Below are positions 9,006 through 18,539 of a DNA stretch of 64,000 bases, one piece after another. Below the pieces are notes generated by a model. The model saw nothing but the letters and a program-made list of their open reading frames with translations, did no database searches and was not told the DNA's origin. This stretch comes from Streptomyces sp. PR69 (GTDB lineage Bacteria; Actinomycetota; Actinomycetes; Streptomycetales; Streptomycetaceae), in contig NZ_JAOWCB010000005.1 of the NCBI RefSeq assembly GCF_026420845.1, positions 124,001 to 188,000 on the forward strand. Direction: 5' to 3'. Numbering within the stretch: position 1 is the stretch's first letter; every line of letters begins with the position of its first letter. A program made the translations under genes and the position numbers.

Positions 9006-12000
9006 GTGCACAACAGCCACCACAGCCCACGGCGACGCCGGGCTCACCAGGTGCTCGCACTCCTCACCGGCGGTCTGCTCGCCGCCGCCTCCCTCTCCCT
9101 CTCGCCCGCAGCCGCGGCTCCCGCCTCCGCCCCGGCCTCCGCCACCGCGCCCGCCCCCACAGGGGACGCCCGCGGCCCGCAGGCGGGCTCCTTCCAGCAG
9201 GTCACCCTCGCCAAGGGTGAGCCCGAGATGGGCGAGCCCATGTCGCTCGCCGTCCTGCCGGACCGCAGCGTGCTGCACACCTCGCGCGACGGCGAAGTCC
9301 GGATGACGGACAGCGCCGGCAACACCCGCGTGATCGGCGTCGTCCCCGTCTACGTCCATGACGAGGAGGGCCTCCAAGGCATCGCCGCCGACCCGGACTT
9401 CAGCGAGAACCGCTTTGTCTATCTGTACTACGCGCCCCCGCTTCAGACCCCCGCGGGCGACGCCCCGGGCCAGGGAACCCCAGAGGACTTCGCCCCGTAC
9501 GAGGGCGTCAACCGCCTCTCCCGCTTCGTCCTGAAAGCCGACGGCACCCTCGACAACGCCAGCGAGAAGAAGATCCTCGACGTCCCCGCGACCCGCGGCA
9601 TCTGCTGTCACGTGGGCGGCGACATCGACTTCGACGCCGCCGGCAATCTGTATCTGTCGACCGGCGACGACACCAACCCCTTCGCCTCCGACGGCTATAC
9701 GCCCATCGACGACCGGCCCGGACGCAACCCCGCCTACGACGCCCGCCGCACCTCAGGCAACACCGACGACCTCCGTGGCAAGATCCTGCGGATCACGGTG
9801 ACGGACGACGGCTCGTACACCATCCCGGAAGGCAACCTCTTCCCGCCCGGCACCGACAAGACGCGGCCTGAGATATACGCCATGGGCTTCCGCAACCCCT
9901 TCCGTTTCACCGTCGACCGGCAGACGGGCATTCTGTACGTCGGCGACTACGGGCCCGACGCCGGAACCGCCGACCCCGCGCGCGGCCCGGCGGGACAGGT
10001 CGAGTTCAACCGTGTCACCGGCCCCGGCAATTACGGCTGGCCGTTCTGCACCGGGGAAAACGACGCCTACGCCGACTATGACTTCGCCACCCAGAGCTCC
10101 GGCGCCGCCTTCGACTGCGCGGCCCCGCGGAACGACTCCGCCCACAACACGGGGCTGGCAGAGCTGCCGCCCGCGCAGCCCGCCTGGATTCCGTACGACG
10201 ACGGCTCCGTGCCGGAGTTCGGCGCCGGCTCCGAATCCCCCATGGGCGGGCCCGTCTACCGCTACGACCCCGCGTCCGCCTCCCCCGTGAAGTTCCCGGA
10301 GGCGTACGACGGCGACTTCTTCGCCGGGGAGTTCGGCCGCCGCTGGATCAAGCGCATCGAGCACGCCGCGGACGGCGTCGTCCACTCCATCGCGGATGTG
10401 CCCTGGACAGGCACCCAGGTGATGGACATGGCCTTCGGCCCCGACGGCGCGCTCTATGTCCTCGACTACGGCACCTCCTGGTTCGGCGGCGACGAGAACT
10501 CCGGCCTCTACCGCATCGAGAACGCCTCCGCGGGCCACTCCCCGGCCGCCGAGGCCAGCGCCGACAGAGTCTCAGGACAGGCGCCGCTGCGAGTCCGCTT
10601 CTCCTCGGCCGGCACCTCCGACGCCGACGGGGATCCGCTCGTCTACCGCTGGGACTTCGGCGACGGGACCACGTCGACCGAGCCCCACCCCGTCCACCGG
10701 TACACCGCGAACGGCACGTACACCGCCACCGTCACCGCAGAGGACCCCGGCGGCCGCACCGGCTCCGCGAGCGTACGCGTCGTCGTCGGCAACACCGCCC
10801 CCACGGTGCGGCTGGAACTGCCCGCGGACGGGCAGCTGTTCGAGTTCGGCGACGAGATCCCCTTCGAGGTCAAGGTCACCGACCCCGAAGACGGCGGCAT
10901 CGACTGCGCCGAGGTCACGGTGCACTACATCCTCGACCATGACAGCCATGGCCACCCCATCACCTCCGCCCAGGGCTGCAGCGGCGTGATCAGAACGTCC
11001 TCGGACGGCGGCCATGACCCCGACGCCGATGTCTTCGGCGTCCTCACCGCCGAGTACACGGATCAAGGAGGCGGCGGACAGGACGCTCTCACCGGCCGAG
11101 ACCAGGCCAAACTCCAGCCCCGGCAGCGGCAGGCCGAGCATTACGGCGACTCGTCGGGCATCAGGACCTACGACAAGGACACCGCGCACGGCGGAAAGAC
11201 CGTGGGCGACATCCACAACGGCGACTGGATCTCCTTCACGCCCTATCTGCTCGACAAGGCCACCACGCTGACCGCCCGGATCTCCTCGGCCGGGGCGGGC
11301 GGCTTCCTCGAAGTGCGCGCCGGATCGGCCGGCGGACGGCTCCTGGGCTCCGCGCCCGTGCCGGTCACCGGCGGCTGGGAGACCTTCCAGGACGTCGACG
11401 TACCCCTGCGGCGCGTCCCGCAGCAGACCACCGACCTGTACCTGGTGTTCAAGGGCGGCCAAGGAGCCCTCTACGACGTGGACGACTTCACTCTCTCCGA
11501 CACCCCGCGCGACCGCACCGCCCAACGCGTCCTGGTCTTCTCCAAGACCGCCGGCTTCCGCCATGACTCCATCCCGGCGGGCATCGCGGCCCTGAAGGAG
11601 CTGGGCGGCGACAGCGATATCACCGTCGACGTCACCGAGGAGGCACGCCAGTTCACCACCGGCAACCTCGCCCGCTATGACGCCGTGGTCTTCCTGAACA
11701 CCACAGGCGATGTGCTGAACGCCGCGCAGCAGTCGGCGTTCGAGCAGTACATCGCCGCGGGCGGCGGCTATATGGGCGTCCACGCCGCCGCCGACACCGA
11801 GTACGACTGGGACTTCTACGGCGGACTCGTCGGCGCGTACTTCGCCTCACACCCGCAGATCCAGCAGGCCACCGTGCGGCTGGAGGACCGCGCCCATCCG
11901 GCCACCTCCCATCTGGACGCCTCCTGGCAGCGCACCGACGAGTGGTACAACTACCGCGCCAATCCCCGCGGGGCCGTCCGCGTCCTCGCCACCCTCGACG

Positions 12001-12743
12001 AAACCACCTATCAGGGCGGCACGATGAAGGGGGACCACCCCATCGCCTGGTGCCAGAGCCATCAGGGCGGCCGCTCCTTCTACACCGGAGGCGGCCACAC
12101 CAAGGAGGCCTACGCAGAACCGGCCTTCCGGCAGCATCTGCTGGGCGGGCTGCGCTATGCGACAGGGCAGGTCAAGGCCGACTGCCGGCCGCAGCAGGGC
12201 TACCGGCCGCTCTTCAACGGCGAGACCCTGGACGGCTGGCGGCAGGCCGGCCCCGGCGGCTTCGACGTCGTCGACGGCGAGCTGCGCTCCCGCGGCGGCA
12301 TGGGCCTGCTCTGGTACCAGGCCAGGGAGTTCTCCGCATACTCCCTGACCCTCGACTGGAAGCTGGAGGGCGACGACAACTCGGGAATCTTCGTGGGCTT
12401 CCCCGCCTCCGACGACCCCTGGTCCGCCGTGCACAACGGCTACGAGGTGCAGATCGACGCCACCGACGCACCGGAGCGCACCACCGGCGCGATCTACGGC
12501 TTCCAGTCGGCGGACATCGCCGCCCGCGACCGGGCGCTGCGGCCGCCCGGCCAGTGGAACACCTATGAGATCCGGGTCCGCGGCGAGCGTCTGCAGGTCT
12601 TCCTCAACGGAGTCAAAATCAATGACTTCGTCAATGCCGACCCCGCGCGCAGCCTGAAGGACGGCCACCTCGGCATCCAGAACCACGGGGACGGCGACCA
12701 GGTCTCCTTCCGCGACATCAAACTCAAGGAGCTGCCCTCGTAG
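9006..12743 (+). CDS. Secreted multidomain protein: sugar dehydrogenase, PKD, CBM, ThuA and DUF1080 domains
   Basis: A 1245-residue exported protein. The signal region has an Arg-rich n-region (PRRRRAHQVLALL) and an Ala-rich cleavage zone near residue 38. Domains in order: glucose/sorbosone-dehydrogenase beta-propeller (about 60-495), PKD (about 511-597, YRWDFGDGTTST), CBM6-like carbohydrate-binding domain (about 705-830, from QRQAEHYGDS), ThuA-like glutamine-amidotransferase fold (about 840-1055, VLVFSKTAGFRHDSIPAG) and DUF1080, now known as 3-keto-disaccharide hydrolase (about 1064-1245, FNGETLDGW). The GTG start follows CCGGAGGACATTC. The mix of sugar oxidation and keto-glycoside cleavage fits an extracellular role feeding the importer upstream (inference). 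Confidence 0.9.
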   Translation: MHNSHHSPRRRRAHQVLALLTGGLLAAASLSLSPAAAAPASAPASATAPAPTGDARGPQAGSFQQVTLAKGEPEMGEPMSLAVLPDRSVLHTSRDGEVRMTDSAGNTRVIGVVPVYVHDEEGLQGIAADPDFSENRFVYLYYAPPLQTPAGDAPGQGTPEDFAPYEGVNRLSRFVLKADGTLDNASEKKILDVPATRGICCHVGGDIDFDAAGNLYLSTGDDTNPFASDGYTPIDDRPGRNPAYDARRTSGNTDDLRGKILRITVTDDGSYTIPEGNLFPPGTDKTRPEIYAMGFRNPFRFTVDRQTGILYVGDYGPDAGTADPARGPAGQVEFNRVTGPGNYGWPFCTGENDAYADYDFATQSSGAAFDCAAPRNDSAHNTGLAELPPAQPAWIPYDDGSVPEFGAGSESPMGGPVYRYDPASASPVKFPEAYDGDFFAGEFGRRWIKRIEHAADGVVHSIADVPWTGTQVMDMAFGPDGALYVLDYGTSWFGGDENSGLYRIENASAGHSPAAEASADRVSGQAPLRVRFSSAGTSDADGDPLVYRWDFGDGTTSTEPHPVHRYTANGTYTATVTAEDPGGRTGSASVRVVVGNTAPTVRLELPADGQLFEFGDEIPFEVKVTDPEDGGIDCAEVTVHYILDHDSHGHPITSAQGCSGVIRTSSDGGHDPDADVFGVLTAEYTDQGGGGQDALTGRDQAKLQPRQRQAEHYGDSSGIRTYDKDTAHGGKTVGDIHNGDWISFTPYLLDKATTLTARISSAGAGGFLEVRAGSAGGRLLGSAPVPVTGGWETFQDVDVPLRRVPQQTTDLYLVFKGGQGALYDVDDFTLSDTPRDRTAQRVLVFSKTAGFRHDSIPAGIAALKELGGDSDITVDVTEEARQFTTGNLARYDAVVFLNTTGDVLNAAQQSAFEQYIAAGGGYMGVHAAADTEYDWDFYGGLVGAYFASHPQIQQATVRLEDRAHPATSHLDASWQRTDEWYNYRANPRGAVRVLATLDETTYQGGTMKGDHPIAWCQSHQGGRSFYTGGGHTKEAYAEPAFRQHLLGGLRYATGQVKADCRPQQGYRPLFNGETLDGWRQAGPGGFDVVDGELRSRGGMGLLWYQAREFSAYSLTLDWKLEGDDNSGIFVGFPASDDPWSAVHNGYEVQIDATDAPERTTGAIYGFQSADIAARDRALRPPGQWNTYEIRVRGERLQVFLNGVKINDFVNADPARSLKDGHLGIQNHGDGDQVSFRDIKLKELPS

Positions 12744-12853
12744 CGGCTTCCGGCAGCCGGCGGCGGGCGGGGAGGCGCCGTACCCCCGCCCGCCGCCCCC
12801 ACCGGCCGGACATTGAGGCCAGCAGGCAGGGCGAAGAGGCAGGGAGGCAGCAC

Positions 12854-14011
12854 GTGCAGCAAGCAACGAGCGCACCGTCCGGCGCCGGAGTCTGGTTCAT
12901 CGGAGCGCGCGGTTCGGTCGCCACCACCGCCATGGCCGGCTGCGCCGCCGTCGCCGCCGGGCTCCAGCCGCCGACGGGCATGGTGACCGAGACCGAGCCG
13001 TTCGCCGACGCGGGGCTGCCGGCCCTGCCGTCGCTCGTCTTCGGCGGCCATGACACGGCCGGCTGTCCGCTGCCCAAACGGGCGGAAGCCCTGACCGGCG
13101 CGGGCGTCCTGCCACCCGGCCTGGCCGCGGCCGTACGGGCCGAACTGGAAGCCGCCGATACGGAGATCCGCGCCGGCGGGCCGCTGCCGGGCGACCGCCG
13201 CGACGACGAGGAGCTCATCGCGGCCTTCGCCGCCGACATGGCGGCTTTCCGCGGCCGCCACGGCCTCGCCCGCGTCGTCGTCGTGCATGTGGCCTCGACG
13301 GAGCCGACGCCCGCGGCAGACGCGGCACGGCTGCCGCCCAGCTCCCTCTACGCGGCCGCCGCGATCCGCGCCGGCTGCCCCTATGTCAACTTCACCCCCT
13401 CCACAGGGCTGCGGACCCCCGACCTGACCGAGGCCGCGGCAGCCCGCGGTCTTCCCCACGCGGGCCGCGACGGCAAGACCGGCCAGACGCTGCTCCGCTC
13501 CGTGCTCGCGCCCATGTTCCTGCAGCGCGCCCTGTCCGTACGGGCCTGGTCCGGAACGAACCTCCTCGGCGGCGGGGACGGGGCCGCGCTCGCCGACCCG
13601 GCCGCGGCCGCCGCGAAGAACTCCGGCAAGGAACGCGTCCTCGCCGACACCCTCGGCCACATCCCCCAAGGGCAGGTCCACATCGACGACGTCCCCGCCC
13701 TCGGCGAGTGGAAGACGGCCTGGGACCATATCGCCTTCGACGGCTTCCTCGGCTCCCGCATGGTGCTCCAGACCATCTGGCAGGGCTGTGACTCGGCCCT
13801 CGCCGCACCCTTGGTGCTGGACCTGGCCCGCCTGGTCGCCCGCGCCCACGAGGCAGGCCTCACCGGCCCGCTGCCGGAGCTCGGCTACTACTTCAAGGAC
13901 CCCGACGGCGGCCCGGCCTGCCTCCCCGCACAGCACACCCGGCTGCTGGCCTTCGCCGAACGCCTGAAGGCAGCCGCCGTGCAGGGCCCGCCTGAGAGGG
14001 CCGCCCGATGA
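12854..14011 (+). CDS. Inositol-3-phosphate synthase-like protein of the ebo-type operon
   Basis: A 385-residue member of the myo-inositol-1-phosphate synthase family. The NAD-binding start is VWFIGARGSVATTAMAG. Other family landmarks are CPYVNFTPSTG, the catalytic Lys in GRDGKTGQT, the SGTNLLGGGDG segment and GKERVLADTLG. Housekeeping synthases in actinomycetes are similar in size, but this copy is the first gene of the ebo-like operon and overlaps the UbiA-like gene by 4 bp, so it more likely makes a cyclised sugar-phosphate intermediate for that pathway. It may stand in for the dehydroquinate-synthase-like EboD of cyanobacteria (inference). Confidence 0.82.
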   Translation: MQQATSAPSGAGVWFIGARGSVATTAMAGCAAVAAGLQPPTGMVTETEPFADAGLPALPSLVFGGHDTAGCPLPKRAEALTGAGVLPPGLAAAVRAELEAADTEIRAGGPLPGDRRDDEELIAAFAADMAAFRGRHGLARVVVVHVASTEPTPAADAARLPPSSLYAAAAIRAGCPYVNFTPSTGLRTPDLTEAAAARGLPHAGRDGKTGQTLLRSVLAPMFLQRALSVRAWSGTNLLGGGDGAALADPAAAAAKNSGKERVLADTLGHIPQGQVHIDDVPALGEWKTAWDHIAFDGFLGSRMVLQTIWQGCDSALAAPLVLDLARLVARAHEAGLTGPLPELGYYFKDPDGGPACLPAQHTRLLAFAERLKAAAVQGPPERAAR

Positions 14012-14928
14012 GGCGGCGGGCCCGCGCGGGGCTGCGCGCCTGGGCGGAACTCCTGCGCCTTTCCGCGGCGTTCACCGTCCCCGGCGACGCCCTGGCCGGT
14101 GCGGCCGCCGCCGGACTGCACCCCGGCCGCGGCACGGCCCACGCCATCGGGGCCTCCCTGTGCCTCTATGAGGCGGGCATGGTCCTCAACGACTGGGCCG
14201 ACCGCGACGAAGACGCCTTCGACCGCCCCCACCGCCCCCTCCCTTCCGGCCGCGTCACCCCCGCCGCGGCCCTCACCGCCGCCGTCGCCCTCACCGCGGC
14301 CGGTCTGGCGTGCGCCGCCCGCGCAGGCCGCCGTCCTCTCGCCGTGGCCACCGCCCTCACGGCCACGGCCTGGTCCTACGACCTCTGCCTCAAACACACC
14401 CCCGCGGCCCCCGCCGCGATGGCCGCGGCCCGCGCCCTCGACCTCCTCCTGGGCGCGACCGCCACCCCCGTCCCGCCCGCATGGCCGGTGGACACCATCC
14501 CGGACGCACCCCGCGCACGGGCCGTACTCGGCGCGGCGCTCACCCTCGCCGCCCATACGTACGCCGTCACCGCCGTGTCCCGGCACGAGGCGCACGGCGG
14601 GTCCACGGCCGCGCCGCTCGCCGCGCTGGCGGCCACCGCCGGGGCGGCGGCGCACCTCGCGCGGGCCCCGCTGCCCGGTGTCCTGCGGGGCGTGCTGCCC
14701 GGCGCCCTGGCGGGCGTCTATCTGCGCACCGCGGGGACGCCACTGCTGCATGCCGCTCTCCACCCCTCGCCGCAGCTCACCCAGCGGGCCGTCGCAGGAG
14801 GCATCCGGGCCATGATCCCGCTCCAGGCCGCACTGGCCGCCCGGGCAGGCGCCCGGATCTCCGGGACCGCCCTGATGGGCCTGGCCCCCCTGGCCCGCAG
14901 ACTCGCGCAGAAGGTGAGCCCCACATGA
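14008..14928 (+). CDS. eboC: UbiA-like prenyltransferase family protein (EboC type)
   Basis: A 306-residue polytopic membrane protein with several Ala/Leu-rich helices. The Asp-rich motif NDWADRDEDAFDRPHRPLPSGRV (near residues 68-90) matches the NDxxDxxxD motif of UbiA prenyltransferases, which binds prenyl diphosphate through magnesium. Starts with ATG overlapping the preceding stop. Neighbouring EboA and EboE homologues make EboC the natural assignment. In cyanobacteria the ebo genes are needed to move metabolite precursors to the periplasm. The prenyl donor and acceptor here are unknown. Confidence 0.8.
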   Translation: MRRRARAGLRAWAELLRLSAAFTVPGDALAGAAAAGLHPGRGTAHAIGASLCLYEAGMVLNDWADRDEDAFDRPHRPLPSGRVTPAAALTAAVALTAAGLACAARAGRRPLAVATALTATAWSYDLCLKHTPAAPAAMAAARALDLLLGATATPVPPAWPVDTIPDAPRARAVLGAALTLAAHTYAVTAVSRHEAHGGSTAAPLAALAATAGAAAHLARAPLPGVLRGVLPGALAGVYLRTAGTPLLHAALHPSPQLTQRAVAGGIRAMIPLQAALAARAGARISGTALMGLAPLARRLAQKVSPT

Positions 14929-15803
14929 TCCCGCTGCGGCTCGGCTACGGCACCAACGGCCTCGCCGACCTCCGGCTCGACGACGCCCTCGCCCTGCTCG
15001 CCGACCTCGGCTACGACGGCGTGGGACTGACCCTCGACCATATGCACCTCGACCCGCTCGCCCCCGATCTCGCCGTCCGCACCGCCCGGCTGGCCCGGCG
15101 GCTGGACGCCCTCGGCCTCACCGTCACCGTCGAGACCGGCGCGCGGTATGTGCTCGACCCACGCCGCAAACACGGCCCCTCCCTTCTCGACCCGGACCCG
15201 GCGGACCGCGCGGCCCGCCGTGAACTCCTCACCACCGCCGTACGCGTCGCCGCGGACCTCGGCGCACACGCCGTGCACTGCTTCAGCGGCATCACCCCCG
15301 ACGACACCGATGCGGACACCGCCTGGAAGCGGTTCGAAGAATCCCTCACCCCCGTCCTGGCCGCCGCTGACGCCGCCGGCGTCCCGCTCGCCGTCGAACC
15401 CGAACCCGGTCACCTCCTTTCCACCCTCGACGACTTCCACCGTCTGCGCCGCGCCCTCGGCGGCCCCGCCCCGCTGGGGCTGACCCTCGACATCGGCCAC
15501 TGCCAGTGCCTGGAGCCGCTGCCGCCCTCCGACTGCGTTCGCGCCGCCGCGCCCTGGCTGCGGCACGTCCAGATCGAGGACATGCGCCGCGGGGTGCATG
15601 AACACCTCCCCTTCGGCGAGGGTGAGATCGACTTCCCGCCCGTCCTCGACGCCCTGGCGGCGACCGGGTATCGCGGCCTCACCGTCGTCGAACTTCCCCG
15701 TCACTCCCACGCGGGACCCGGACTCGCCCGCCGCTCGATCGAGTTCCTCCGCGCGGCGGACGCGGCCCGTGCCGCCCGCCGCATGAACGGAGCCCAGACA
15801 TGA
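14925..15803 (+). CDS. Sugar phosphate isomerase/epimerase (TIM barrel) in the ebo-type operon
   Basis: A 292-residue xylose-isomerase-like TIM barrel. Barrel strands carry LADLGYDGVGLTLDHMHLD, VTVETGARYVLDPRRKHGPS, PLAVEPEPGHLLSTLDDF, LTLDIGHCQC and RHVQIEDMRRGVHEHLPFGEGEI, with the Glu, Asp and His residues expected of a divalent metal site. The ATG at 14925 overlaps the upstream stop (ATGA). A longer in-frame opening upstream is antisense-like and rejected. Substrate unknown; a phosphorylated sugar or cyclitol made by the first gene of the operon is a reasonable guess. Confidence 0.85.
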   Translation: MIPLRLGYGTNGLADLRLDDALALLADLGYDGVGLTLDHMHLDPLAPDLAVRTARLARRLDALGLTVTVETGARYVLDPRRKHGPSLLDPDPADRAARRELLTTAVRVAADLGAHAVHCFSGITPDDTDADTAWKRFEESLTPVLAAADAAGVPLAVEPEPGHLLSTLDDFHRLRRALGGPAPLGLTLDIGHCQCLEPLPPSDCVRAAAPWLRHVQIEDMRRGVHEHLPFGEGEIDFPPVLDALAATGYRGLTVVELPRHSHAGPGLARRSIEFLRAADAARAARRMNGAQT

Positions 15804-16459
15804 ACCCTTTGACGCATACAGAACTCGCCGGCCGGCTGGACGGGCCCGCCAGCGCCTGGCTGGACGACGCGCTCGCCGAAGCCGCCGCCCACGCGGCCGC
15901 CGGGGCCGCCGGGGCCGATAAGATCACTGCCGCCGCCGCGCCGCCCGCCCCGCCGTCCCGCATCCCGCTGTGGGAGGTGCGGTTCGCAGCGGCCGGCCGC
16001 TGCTGCGGACCGGAGCACGCCGACGCCGTACGCACCCTGCTCCTCCAAGAGGCCCACGCGGACCTGGACACCCTCACCCGTCTCTACCGGCAGGGCGCCG
16101 CCGCCGAACGCCGTGCCGTACTCCTCTCCCTCCCCCTGCTCGTCGAATCGCCCGCCGCCCTCCCGCTCGTGGACGACGCCCTGCGCACCAACGACACCCG
16201 CCTCCTCACCGCCGCCCTCGGCCCCTATGCCGCCGCCCACCTGGACCCCCACTCCTGGCGGCAGGCCGTCCTCAAGTGCCTCTTCACCGGGGTCTCGCTC
16301 GACCATGTCGACCAGCTCGCCCTGCGCGCCCGCGGCGACGCCGAGCTGGCCCGCATGCTCACCGACTACGCGGCGGAGCGCACCGCCGCCGGCCGTCCCG
16401 TGCCCCCGGATCTGCACCGGGCACTCGACCTCGCACTCGCCCCCGCGAAGGAGGACTGA
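15800..16459 (+). CDS. eboA: EboA domain-containing protein
   Basis: A 219-residue, mainly helical soluble protein. LWEVRFAAAGRCCGPEHADAVR and LLTAALGPYAAAHLDPHSWRQAVLKCLFTG are the conserved features of the EboA family. The WRQAVLKCLF segment is the most characteristic. Biochemical function is unknown. The gene overlaps its neighbours on both sides (4 bp before, 1 bp after), placing it firmly inside the operon. The assignment rests on motif memory and on the presence of EboC and EboE-like genes, not on a profile search. Confidence 0.78.
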   Translation: MNPLTHTELAGRLDGPASAWLDDALAEAAAHAAAGAAGADKITAAAAPPAPPSRIPLWEVRFAAAGRCCGPEHADAVRTLLLQEAHADLDTLTRLYRQGAAAERRAVLLSLPLLVESPAALPLVDDALRTNDTRLLTAALGPYAAAHLDPHSWRQAVLKCLFTGVSLDHVDQLALRARGDAELARMLTDYAAERTAAGRPVPPDLHRALDLALAPAKED

Positions 16460-17307
16460 TGCGCATCTTCGACCCGCACATCCATATGACCTCGCGCACC
16501 ACCGACGACTACGAGGCGATGTACGCGGCCGGAGTGCGCGCCCTCGTCGAGCCCTCCTTCTGGCTGGGCCAGCCCCGCACTTCGCCCGCCAGCTTCTTCG
16601 ACTACTTCGACGCGCTCCTCGGCTGGGAGCCCTTCCGCGCCGCCCAGCACGGCATCGCCCACCACTGCGCCCTCGCCCTCAACCCCAAGGAGGCCAACGA
16701 CCTCCGCTGCACCCCCGTCCTGGACGCCCTGCCCCGCTATCTCGTCAAGGACTCCGTCGTCGCCGTCGGCGAGATCGGCTATGACTCCATGACGCCCGCC
16801 GAGGACACCGCGCTGGCCGCCCAGCTGCAGCTCGCGGCCGACCACGGCCTGCCCGCGCTCGTCCACACCCCGCACCGCGACAAGCTCGCCGGACTGCACC
16901 GCACCCTCGACGTACTGCGGGAGTCCGCGCTGCCCGCGGACCGCGTCCTGCTCGACCACCTCAACGAGACAACGGTCAAGCAGGCCGCGGACAGCGGCTG
17001 CTGGCTCGGCTTCTCCATCTACCCGGACACCAAGATGGACGAGGACCGCATGGTGGCCGTCCTCAAGACCTATGGAACCGAGCGGATCCTGGTCAACTCG
17101 GCCGCCGACTGGGGCAGAAGCGACCCCCTCAAGACCCGGCGGGTCGGCGACGCGATGCTCGCCGCCGGCTTCGGCGACGCCGACGTCGACCAGGTCCTGT
17201 GGCGCAACCCCGTCGCCTTCTACGGCCTCAGCGGCCGTCTCCGGCTCGACGCCTGCCAGCCGGGAGCCCTCCACGAGGGCAACTCCATCCTCCGCGGCGG
17301 CGAATAG
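16459..17307 (+). CDS. eboB: TatD-like metal-dependent hydrolase (EboB type)
   Basis: A 282-residue amidohydrolase-superfamily TIM barrel. The metal-binding HxH lies in FDPHIHMTSRT at residues 6-8. Further ligands are in GEIGYDS, ALVHTPHRDK and LLDHLNE, and the late barrel Asp is in NSAADWGRSDP. TatD relatives are nucleases or phosphoesterases, but ebo-linked versions form their own group and act on an unknown small molecule. The stop and start are fused (TGATG) with the eboA homologue and GAAGGAGG is the ribosome site. The symbol follows the cyanobacterial naming and is tentative. Confidence 0.8.
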   Translation: MRIFDPHIHMTSRTTDDYEAMYAAGVRALVEPSFWLGQPRTSPASFFDYFDALLGWEPFRAAQHGIAHHCALALNPKEANDLRCTPVLDALPRYLVKDSVVAVGEIGYDSMTPAEDTALAAQLQLAADHGLPALVHTPHRDKLAGLHRTLDVLRESALPADRVLLDHLNETTVKQAADSGCWLGFSIYPDTKMDEDRMVAVLKTYGTERILVNSAADWGRSDPLKTRRVGDAMLAAGFGDADVDQVLWRNPVAFYGLSGRLRLDACQPGALHEGNSILRGGE

Positions 17308-17319
17308 GGAGCCGGCCCG

Positions 17320-18519
17320 ATGCGCTTCCGGCACCCCGACGGCACGACCGTCCATCTCTCCTACTGCACAAATGTCCACCCCGCCGAGACCCTCGACGGC
17401 GTCCTCGCCCAGCTCCGCGACCACTGCGAGCCGGTCCGCAGACGCCTCGGCCGGGACAGGCTCGGCATCGGCCTCTGGCTCGCCAAGGACGCCGCCCGCG
17501 CGCTCGTCGCCGACCCCGCCGCGCTGCGCTCCCTGCGTGACGAACTCGACCGGCGGGGCCTGGAGGTCGTCACTTTCAACGGCTTCCCCTATGAGGGATT
17601 CGACGCGCAGCAGGTCAAGTACCGCGTGTACCGGCCCGACTGGTCCGAGCCCGCACGCCTCGCCCACACTGCCGACCTGGCGCGTCTCCTCGCCGCCCTC
17701 CTCCCCGCCGACGTCACGGAAGGGTCCGTCTCCACCCTGCCGCTCGCCTGGCGCACCCGGTACGACACCGCCGCCTCCCGGGCGGCGCACCAGGCGCTCG
17801 CCACCCTCGCCGACCGCCTCGACACCCTGGAAGAGCTCACCGGGGCCGCCATCCGCCTCGCCCTGGAACCCGAACCCGGCTGCGCGGTGGAGACTGCCGC
17901 GGACGCCATCGCCCCCCTCGCCGCCCTGGCCAGCCCCCGTATCGGCCTCTGTCTCGACATCTGTCATCTCGCCACCTCCTTCGAAGATCCGAAAACCGCC
18001 CTCGACGCGCTGACCGCCGCCGCCATCACCGTCCCCAAAGCACAGCTGTCCGCCGCACTCCACGCCGAGCACCCCCGGCGGCCCGAGGTACGCCAGGCGC
18101 TGGCCGCCTTCGCCGAACCCCGCTTCCTCCACCAGACCCGCACCCTCACCCGGCCCCTGCGGCCCGGGGAGACCCCGTCCGCCGCCGGGCTGCGCGGCGC
18201 CGACGACCTCGGCGAAGCCCTCACCCCGGGGGCCCTGCCCGACACCGCCCCCTGGCGCTCCCACTTCCATGTCCCGCTGCACGCGCCGCCCGCGCCGCCG
18301 CTGACCTCGACCCTCCCCGTGCTCCACGACACGCTGGCCCTGCTGGTCGGCGGGCCCGCCCCGCTCACCCGCCATCTTGAGGTGGAGACCTACACCTGGC
18401 AGGCGCTGCCACCCGGCTCACGCCCCCGCACCCGTGCCCAGCTCGCCGACGGAATCGCCGCCGAACTCTCCCTGGCCCGCGAGCTGCTGACCGGCCTCGG
18501 CCTCAAGGAACTCCCCTGA
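17320..18519 (+). CDS. eboE: Metabolite traffic protein EboE (TIM barrel)
   Basis: A 399-residue protein beginning MRFRHPDGTTVHLSYCTNVHPAETLDG, the characteristic opening of the EboE family, with a xylose-isomerase-like barrel. Metal-site features include VVTFNGFPYEGF, LALEPEPGCAVETA and IGLCLDICHLATSFEDP. The latter part contains SHFHVPLH and HLEVETYTW, again rich in His and Glu. Located 12 bp after the TatD-like gene. In the scytonemin producer Nostoc, the ebo set is required for export of the precursor. The streptomycete substrate is not known. Confidence 0.85.
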   Translation: MRFRHPDGTTVHLSYCTNVHPAETLDGVLAQLRDHCEPVRRRLGRDRLGIGLWLAKDAARALVADPAALRSLRDELDRRGLEVVTFNGFPYEGFDAQQVKYRVYRPDWSEPARLAHTADLARLLAALLPADVTEGSVSTLPLAWRTRYDTAASRAAHQALATLADRLDTLEELTGAAIRLALEPEPGCAVETAADAIAPLAALASPRIGLCLDICHLATSFEDPKTALDALTAAAITVPKAQLSAALHAEHPRRPEVRQALAAFAEPRFLHQTRTLTRPLRPGETPSAAGLRGADDLGEALTPGALPDTAPWRSHFHVPLHAPPAPPLTSTLPVLHDTLALLVGGPAPLTRHLEVETYTWQALPPGSRPRTRAQLADGIAAELSLARELLTGLGLKELP

Positions 18520-18539
18520 GACACCGTGAAGGAGCCTTT

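Noticed and set aside
12563..13936. Long minus-strand frame opposite the inositol-phosphate-synthase-like gene
   Set aside because: The plus-strand protein has clear family motifs. The minus frame is Gly/Arg-rich with no motif, typical of a shadow.
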